This document shows, in pieces, positions 56,712-64,000 of a stretch of DNA of 64,000 nt (positions are counted from its first letter, which is position 1; each line of letters begins with the position of its first letter). The notes under the pieces are model-generated. The model had not been told where the DNA came from and ran no database searches. It saw only the letters and a program-made list of their open reading frames with translations. The position numbers and the translations under genes were made by a program. Origin of the DNA: Rosa chinensis (taxonomy: Eukaryota > Streptophyta > Magnoliopsida > Rosales > Rosaceae). Location: positions 310,001 to 374,000 of the forward strand of contig NW_020126817.1 of NCBI RefSeq assembly GCF_002994745.2, in the 5' to 3' direction.

Positions 56712-58842
56712 TGATACGCTAAAAGGCAAGCGCATAATTTAACCCAAAAAATATCATAGTAGTATAAGCAAGTAGGGATCGTTCTATTCCGGGGATTGAG
56801 GGTACACCTGTCATTGTCAAACAGTTAAACAATTAAAATTAAAACAAAGTATAATATTCACAAATATATTCACAACTATAAACATTTTACACGAAAATAG
56901 GGGGGATTTTGTTTTTGGTTTTCGAAAATAAAACTAAGTTAACAAAACAATTAAAATGCAAAAACATAAAAATACGAATGGAATGAGAGAACAAAGATCA
57001 AAACCAAAACATATGATTAAAATTGACTCAAACCCTAATATTGTTCATCTAAGTCATGAGAAAGGAGTTGATCATGTGAAACATTCGAAAGCAAATGATT
57101 TCCCATATTTTACTTTTCAATGCTAATTAACCTAAGCGAAAGCACCTAGATTAATTCTATCAAACATGCAATCAAACCCTAGAAAGCTAGTCAATCATGT
57201 CATGTTTAACGCATTACACATAGAGAAAGGCTATCAACTCAAGTGTACAACTTAGTATGGAAAAGTCCACCTAATTGCAATCCTCGTTAATTAAATTCGA
57301 TCTTTGTACAAAACCTTTACTACTTTGATTCAAGTTTACATAAAACGAAAAGTCGATTTCATGTTCTTAAACCTAGCACCAATTATATCGAAACCCTAAG
57401 TGTTTGCAACCACATAAGATTAAAATACAAAAGTTATCTATAACGCAAATTTAATTAAACAAACCCACATAAGCAACTCTCGAATCACAATAATATGAAT
57501 CTGAAAATTCTCAATTAATCATAAAATTCCAGAAATTAATATTTGTTCAAACACATATGTCAACTAGTTCATAACCAACGAAATTCAAAGCAAAGGTTAC
57601 AAAGGAGAATCGGATTACACCGTGAGATGGGGATGGTGATGAACGATTGATGTGGTGGTCTCTTGAATCTCGAAAGCAAGCTTCAAGGTTGGAGATGGAT
57701 GATGGATGCTCACGGCTATGCTTCTTCTCCCTTGGCCTTGCTTGAACTCGTGGAGATGACTAGAGGATGGAGAAACTCACGGCTATGCTAAGAAGATTTT
57801 CTGATTTTTTTCTAAAGTGTAAATTGTATGGGGGAGAGGACCCCTTGACGTTGAGAAAAGGGGAGAATATATAGGGGCACGGCTAGGGTTCTCCAAGCAA
57901 TCAGAAATTTCCACATCACTTCAACCAATGGTATGATGCCAAGTAAGCCTTGTGATGTGGTCCAACCAATCGTAGAATGCCGACTAAGCCTTGGTGTGTC
58001 AACTAACCAATCAAAACTCTCCAAATTAATTCCCTAAATACCTTTAATATATATCCTTGCCGAAATTATATAAGGATTTTCTGATTTTCTTCATTAATTT
58101 CGGCCAAGAATATCTTAGGAGAGAGTAATTGCTGAAATTCCATAAATAAATTCTGATTTGCTTCACCAATTTCGGCCACAAATATCCTTGGGAAAGTAAT
58201 TGCCGAAATTCCATAAATAAATGCTGATTTGCTTCACCATTTTCGGCCAAAAATCACATTTAAATCTTCCAAGAATATCTCTTTGCCCTTAAAAATCTCC
58301 CTTGAATTACTCCAATCAAAATCTTCAATTATATTTTCAGATTTTCATGTTGCCTCCTCCTTTTCCTCTTTGTATTTTACGGCAAACACATATATATTCT
58401 CCAAAAATATCTCTCATGTTTCCTCTTCTGGACAAGGTTTCCTGGTTGAAACAGGGTTTCCTGGTTGAACCAGGAAAACTTCATTTCTTCTTTTCAGCTT
58501 ATTTATGCAGCCCTTTGTATCTCATTTTGTCTCCTTCCAACATTGGCGAGCTCCTCTTTCCATTTGTGAGTTCATTTCCACTTTTTAGCTCCGAGGTCCT
58601 GAAAATAGAAACTAGTAAGAAAAATAGAAACTTTCCTAAAATGAAAAATGGCAACTTTCCTAAACTGAAAATGGAAACTTTCCAAAAATGAAAAATAGAA
58701 ACTACAAAAATAGAAACTTTCTACAAATATGAACTTTCCCAATCGAAGAATGGAAACTTTCCTAAACAGAGTTTTATTAAGGAAATAACGCAGAAAATGT
58801 AGGGAAATGCAGTTAAAACGTCGCATTAAAATGCTCCTATCA
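56712..58842 (-). repeat. Element H 3' LTR
   Basis: 2131 bp, TGATACGC to CTCCTATCA. TATA-like box 57868-57873 (minus strand). U3 repeat array about 58600-58760. Confidence 0.93.
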
Positions 58843-58882
58843 AATTCCCCCACACTTAGCTTTTGCTAGTCCCTTAGCAAAA
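58843..58882 (-). promoter_or_regulatory. Element H PPT and upstream hairpin
   Basis: Minus-strand AAGTGTGGGGGAATT (58843-58857) next to the LTR, and TTTTGCTA/TAGCAAAA (58875-58882 with 58861-58868). Confidence 0.8.
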
Positions 58883-60741
58883 TCACACAAAAACACACAC
58901 TAAGACTCAACGAAAATTTAAAGACTCAACCAAACGAAAATTCTATTGCCCTTCAACTTTTTGTCTCAGCAATCTCTTACTTTCACAACACCAAGATTAG
59001 CACTTAACCAAGAGTCAATGTTTAAGCATTCGAGAGTTAATTGAAACACATAATCTTCACTTACACAAGTAGGACTTGGTTGTAACAATGGTGATGGGTT
59101 ATGTTAAGCATGTTTCAGACAAGTATGATTCATATCCTCACAAGGTATATCCACTCTTTCTTCTCTCAGAATTCAAGGCAATGCTTAAAAGCTTATAATC
59201 ACTCAATTATATGTGAGAGAACATATTTTGAGGCAATCAAATAGCTCACATATATAAGAAACGAAAAGCACTTTGTGAATATAATTTTTTTCAAAAGATC
59301 TCATGAAAGATATCAACTACTTGCACGAATGGACCCAAGCCATAGGTTCAACTCTTGTAACTCATCTCCACATCAAGGGCTGTCCCATCTTAAGGATCAA
59401 GAAGGTCTTCTCAAAGGTTGTAATGGGGCTAAGGCTCAAGGTTTAAAGAAATGAAAGGTAAGGATTTATCAAAGTGTCCTAAAAACCTAGCAGAGCTTAT
59501 GTAGATGTAGAGAGGCAATTTTCGAAATCCACCAAGGCAAAACGTCAAGTATCCCCAAAGGTAACATAAAAGGCCTAATGTCTTCATTTTAAACTTCCCT
59601 TGAACTAGTGAACTGGACAAAGACCAAATTTTCTGCAGTGGGCCTTCAATTCAAAACAAACTCCAAATCCACATAGTATGGGAAACTAAAATCCATAAAC
59701 ATTTTTTTCTTCCCTTTCTTTCTTTATTTTTTTTTTTCATTCTTTTTTTTTTTTTTTTCATGGACAAGTCTACCCCCACACTTGAACTTTCACCTCTTCT
59801 CAATCTTCATCCTTAGCACCAAACCCATGAATTAAGTCTCGAAAGATAGCTCTACCAAGTTTTTAGAACAGAGGGTAGGATTGTAACTATACTAAGCTTC
59901 ATGGTTAAGGATTTTAAGGGTGATGAACGAAAAGGCTTAATGTAGGCTCAAAGGGGCTTATCTAGGGGGGTGCCACAACGGGCACAAAAGGGGACACAGG
60001 CTTATTTGGCAATGGTGATAATTCCTAGGGTGCCTCTATCCTTTCCAGAATCAGGGCCATGTATTGATATAACGTCTCAACAAGCACAAGAGAGAATTCT
60101 AGCATTCTCTAGTCCATCAAACTTAATCTATGGCAAGCAGTCAATCAAATGAAAGAATAATGAGATCATCAAAACATCGCCAAGAAATTAAGAATATATT
60201 CTTTCATTTATCACTCCAAGAAAAAGGGACATGGGCTCAATATCTCACATGGGCTTTTTATGAATCAAAACTCATCTTAACATGCTCATATTCTGTACCA
60301 AAGTCACGAAATCCATATCCACTACACATGCATACATTTTTCATATATCTCAATTAACCAAAGAATACCATTTTAGAAATCATCTCAATTTTGTGATCCT
60401 CTTTTAATCATGATTTCAGAGATATAGAATCATCCTAGACAGTTGAAAGGGCATCCTAAGACTCAAAACAAAAACAAAAGCAACGAAAATTTTTAAATTT
60501 TTGACATTTTTCACTTTTTTTGTATTTTTCAATATATGACTCAAGATAAAAGTGTAAATCCCTTCCCCCACACTTAAATATTGCATTGTCCTCAATGTAA
60601 TCAATCATAAGCATGCAATGAAACAATTAAGCATATAGGAATGGAATTTACGAAAAGACTACAAAAATAAAGGAGAAAATTATAAAGTAAAAGAAATAGC
60701 GAAAGAGAAAGCAAATCTGTGTTATTGAAAACTCCTTCACA

Positions 60742-60774
60742 GCTGCTTCTGAATTGGGTTGCCTCCCAAGCAGC
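60742..60774 (-). promoter_or_regulatory. Post-pol RNA hairpin, element H
   Basis: Minus strand: GCTGC (60770-60774) with GCAGC (60742-60746), TTGGG (60765-60769) with CCCAA (60754-60758), loop AGGCAA. Fully paired, as in F. Confidence 0.6.
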
Positions 60775-60814
60775 GCTTGAATTTAACGTCTTTCAGCCAG
60801 ACGGTACCTCCATT

Positions 60815-61809
60815 AAATAAAGTTAGTGACTATAATTAACAAAGAAATACAAAAAAAAATATATATATAAACAAGTATAACAAGTTAGTGAATCACAAAC
60901 TACATGTAATATTAACAAGTTAAGTACACAAGTTAACAAGTCAGTACATAAGACACAAGTTAAGTACACAAGTGAGTAAAAAAAAAAAAAACACGAAAAT
61001 ATTTACACAAGTGTTTTTTTTTTTTTTCTTTTCTTTCTTTGTACGAAAATACTTACAAATATTTACATTCTTTCCTTTCCTTTACAATTATTTTCAACAC
61101 TTAGGTACGAGAACAGGGAGTCTCGATGTGCAATGGGACTGAAACAGCTACCCTTTTCAAGACTATGTTTAATCCAATATACCTTAGTGAATCACAATAT
61201 TTTCGTTTGTTATATATATCATTGATATCAAATTAAATTCCAAGCGGTAAATCAAGAGGACGTGCGGCCCAAGTATAGTCGTCTAGACACCAAGTCTCTC
61301 CTACATCCTTTGGGCAACCTTACTGAAATGGCCAGGTAGGGGAGGGCGACCACGAGAGGTAGAATCCATTTTGGCATGAGCTACTCCCACATTGTGGTTT
61401 AGGCCCATTTGCACGCACTTCTGGATTCAAGAACCTGTCATGAGCGTTGTCCCCTTCCTAGACACCATCCCACATAGGCTATACTTACTTGGATGAAAAA
61501 GATCCTAAGTGTGATGACAGTTCAATGAATGTTAATAAAGGCCGCCCTCAACCTTAAGGGACCTGGACTAGGTACCAATAAGGGGTTTAGGCCAATATTA
61601 ATAAACACGACTTCACCTATTCCTTCTTTAATTTACAACTCACAATTAAAATTCGTATTCAATAATATAAATAACAACCTAAGTAATTAATTAACTAATT
61701 AACTAATTAACTAAAAAATTATGAACAATTAACAAGTAAATTTTTTTTTTTTTTTTTGAACACAACATATAAACAAAACAAATATTCACATATTTAACAA
61801 GTGATTTTT
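60815..61809 (-). other. Element H filler and leader
   Basis: The AT-rich filler (about 60815-61085) and leader (to 61809) mirror F: conserved domain 61098-61185, module about 61250-61530, GGTTGAGGGCGG block near 61545, then an AT-rich stretch to the PBS. No ORF of note. Confidence 0.75.
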
Positions 61810-61812
61810 CAA

Positions 61813-61830
61813 TCCCCGGCAACGGCGCCA
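61813..61830 (-). promoter_or_regulatory. Element H primer binding site (tRNA-Asp)
   Basis: Reverse complement of TGGCGCCGTTGCCGGGGA, 5 nt from the LTR start at 61836. Confidence 0.9.
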
Positions 61831-61835
61831 AAAAT

Positions 61836-63061
61836 TGATACGCTTTGAGCAAGCGCATAATTTAACCCTGAAATGTCATTAGTAGTACGTAAGTAATAGG
61901 GATCGTTCTATTCCGGGGATTGAGGGTACACCTGTCATTGTCAAACAGTTAAACAATTAAAATTAAAACAAAGTATAATATTCACAAATATATTCACAAC
62001 TATAAACATTTTACACGAAAAAAGGGGGGATTTTGTTTTTGGTTTTCGAAAATAAAACTAAGTTAACAAAACAATTAAAATGCAAAAACATAAAAATACG
62101 AATGGAATGAGAGAACAAAGATCAAAACCGAAACATATGATTAAAATTGACTCAAACCCTAATATTGTTCATCTAAGTCATGAGAAAGGAGTTGATCATG
62201 TGAAACATTCGAAAGCAAATGATTTCCCATATTTTACTTTTCAATGCTAATTAACCTAAGCGAAAGCACCTAGATTAATTCTATCAAACATGCAATCAAA
62301 CCCTAGAAAGCTAGTCAATCATGTCATGTTTAACGCATTACACATAGAGAAAGGCTATCAACTCAAGTGTACAACTTAGTATGGAAAAGTCCACCTAATT
62401 GCAATCCTCGTTAATTAAATTCGATCTTTGTACAAAACCTTTACTACTTTGATTCAAGTTTACATAAAACGAAAAGTCGATTTCATGTTCTTAAACCTAG
62501 CACCAATTATATCGAAACCCTAAGTGTTTGCAACCACATAAGATTAAAATACAAAAGTTATCTATAACGCAAATTTAATTAAACAAACCCACATAAGCAA
62601 CTCTCGAATCACAATAATATGAATCTGAAAATTCTCAATTAATCATAAAATTCCAGAAATTAATATTTGTTCAAACACATATGTCAACTAGTTCATAACC
62701 AACGAAATTCAAAGCAAAGGTTACAAAGGAGAATCGGATTACACCGTGAGATGGGGATGGTGATGAACGATTGATGTGGTGGTCTCTTGAATCTCGAAAG
62801 CAAGCTTCAAGGTTGGAGATGGATGATGGATGCTCACGGCTATGCTTCTTCTCCCTTGGCCTTGCTTGAACTCGTGGAGATGACTAGAGGATGGAGAAAC
62901 TCACGGCTATGCTAAGAAGATTTTCTGATTTTTTTCTAAAGTGTAAATTGTATGGGGGAGAGGACCCCTTGACGTTGAGAAAAGGGGAGAATATATAGGG
63001 GCACAGCTAGGGTTCTCCAAGCAATCAGAAATTTCCACATCACTTCAACCAATGGTATGAT
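61836..63061 (-). repeat. Element H 5' LTR, U5 side
   Basis: Matches 56712-57935 closely. U5 motif CCGGGGATTG at 61913-61922, TATA-like box 62992-62997 (minus strand). Cut at 63061 by LTR L after atgat. Confidence 0.92.
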
Positions 63062-64000
63062 TGATAGGAGCATTTTAATGCGACGTTTTACTTGCTTTTC
63101 CCTGCATTTCTTGCGTTATTTCCTTATTAAAACCCTGTTTAGGAAAGTTTCCATTCTTTGATTGGGAAAGTTCCTATCTGTAGAAAGTTTCTATTTTTAT
63201 TTATCATTTTTAGTAAGTTTCCATTTTCGGTAATTTCTATTTTTCATTTTTAGAAAGTTTCCCATTTTCAGTTTAGAAAAGTTGCCACTTTTCATTTCAG
63301 GAAAGTTTCTATTTTTCTTATCAGTTTCTATTTTCAGGACCTCCGAGCTAAATAGTGGAAATGAACGCACGAATGGAAAGAGGAGCTTGCGAACGTCAAG
63401 ACGAGCGAGTATGAGAAGAAAAGGGCCACACAATTGAGCAGAAATGAAGAAATAAGTTTTCCTAGTCCAACCAGGAAATCCTGCAAAATGGAGGAAGGCT
63501 TCCCTAGCAAGTTTCCAATGCAACCATGAAAAAGAAATGGAAAAATAATGTGCTTTGCGTTGGAAAATGAGAAGGCTTGAAGATGAAGCAACGAAGCCTC
63601 TTCTATGGATTTTCGGCAAATGGATCAAAGGCCCACAAAAACCCTAGCCCTAAAGATGTTTTGCCGTGTAATCCTAAAGATAAACAAGAAGGTGGCGTCA
63701 AAAATCAGAATTATATGTGGAGATTTTCTAGGGAGATTTTCTAGGGCTATTTTTATGGAAAGAAAATACTTGGAAATAAACCCTAGAAGGATTGCCGTGA
63801 AGAATGAAGAGGAAAACAAGGGAGGCAACGTGAAACCCTAGCAAGATGACGCAAAAAGATATTCCCTAGAGATTTTTAAGGAAAGAGAAAAAGGTGGAGA
63901 CCAAGAAAAGCTCAAAAGAAGTCTAGATACATTCCTACATTCCCTAAAGAGTTTTGGCCGAATTTGGAAGCATAAAATCAGAAATTATCTCTTTATTTCG
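63062..64000 (+). repeat. LTR L, 5' part, runs off the window
   Basis: Begins TGATAGGAGCATTTTAATGC inside the H 5' LTR, preceded by atgat (63057-63061), the presumed target copy. U3 repeat array about 63140-63340. The end and any internal region are outside the window. Confidence 0.85.

Larger units (their letters stand above)
58843..60814 (-). other. Element H 3' non-coding region
   Basis: Counterpart of the F 3' region. PPT-like copies 58847-58857, 59773-59783 and 60565-60575; T-rich tract 59700-59760; a degenerate form of the GTGCCCGTCGTGGGAC block near 59970-59995; post-pol hairpin 60742-60774. No gene. Confidence 0.8.
39849..64000 (-). mobile_element. Element G: Athila-type element, minus strand, 5' part beyond the window
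   Basis: Its 3' LTR (39849-42150), 3' non-coding region (52166-54156) and pol (54157-56711) are visible. It is split by F at the LTR/PPT boundary and by H within pol. The rest (RT N-terminus, protease, gag, leader, 5' LTR) must lie past 64000, beyond H and L. The listed end is the window limit, not a real boundary. It is inserted into LTR K with left flank gcacg. Confidence 0.88.
56712..64000 (-). mobile_element. Element H: second non-coding (LARD-like) element, minus strand
   Basis: 3' LTR, non-coding 3' region, filler, leader, PBS and part of the 5' LTR in the same order as F. Internal region about 3.0 kb with no gag or pol. It interrupts the pol of G and is itself cut by LTR L; its true end lies beyond the window, so the listed end is the window limit. 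Confidence 0.9.

Overview
This is a stretch of plant nuclear DNA, most likely from a eudicot, built almost entirely of nested Ty3/gypsy LTR retrotransposons of the Athila type. The evidence is: long LTRs (about 1.7-2.4 kb) bounded by TGAT...ATCA; a primer binding site matching the 3' end of tRNA-Asp; gag with a CCHC knuckle; the DLGAS protease motif; RT with FMDDFSVFG; RNase H; an HHCC/DDE integrase; and a GTGTGGGG polypurine tract. I found no host gene, RNA gene or prokaryotic feature. The species cannot be told from this window.

Layout, with element names given here. D (+) is the oldest host: its pol is at 1-1320 and resumes at 37034-38735. C (-, 1321-37028, TSD cttct) sits inside D. The 3' LTR of C is itself split by A (+, 1667-12678, no TSD) and by a solo LTR of family B (-, 13016-14700, TSD ttctt). 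The gag-pol of C is split by B (+, 18400-26324, TSD attgc) and by solo LTR J (+, 30929-33173, TSD cgcag). On the right, D is cut by K (+ LTR from 38736, left flank tttct). K is cut by G (- from 39849, left flank gcacg). G is cut by F (+, 42153-52160, TSD tcaaa) and by H (- from 56712, flank gactt). F carries solo LTR I (+, 46817-49189, TSD ggttg), and H is cut by L (+ LTR from 63062, flank atgat). K, G, H and L run past the window edge.

Coding capacity. C and G carry long gag-pol or pol frames. A has lost its PBS, leader and N-terminal gag and has a frameshift. D has a 13-nt deletion in RNase H. B has only an intact gag. F and H have neither gag nor pol, so they look like a non-autonomous family that would need proteins from coding relatives such as C or G. 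None of the elements has an env-like ORF; each has instead about 2 kb of non-coding sequence between pol and the polypurine tract.

The most interesting signal is a set of cis elements shared by otherwise diverged or non-coding copies: a 10-bp U5/PBS inverted repeat with a constant 93-94-nt spacing; a hairpin just after the pol stop with compensatory base changes; an 8-bp hairpin just before the polypurine tract; three ordered copies of a PPT-like motif; a six-codon upstream ORF overlapping the gag start; and a repeated leader module that also occurs near the 3' end. I read these as candidate RNA signals for priming, packaging or translation. That is inference from conservation, not proven function.
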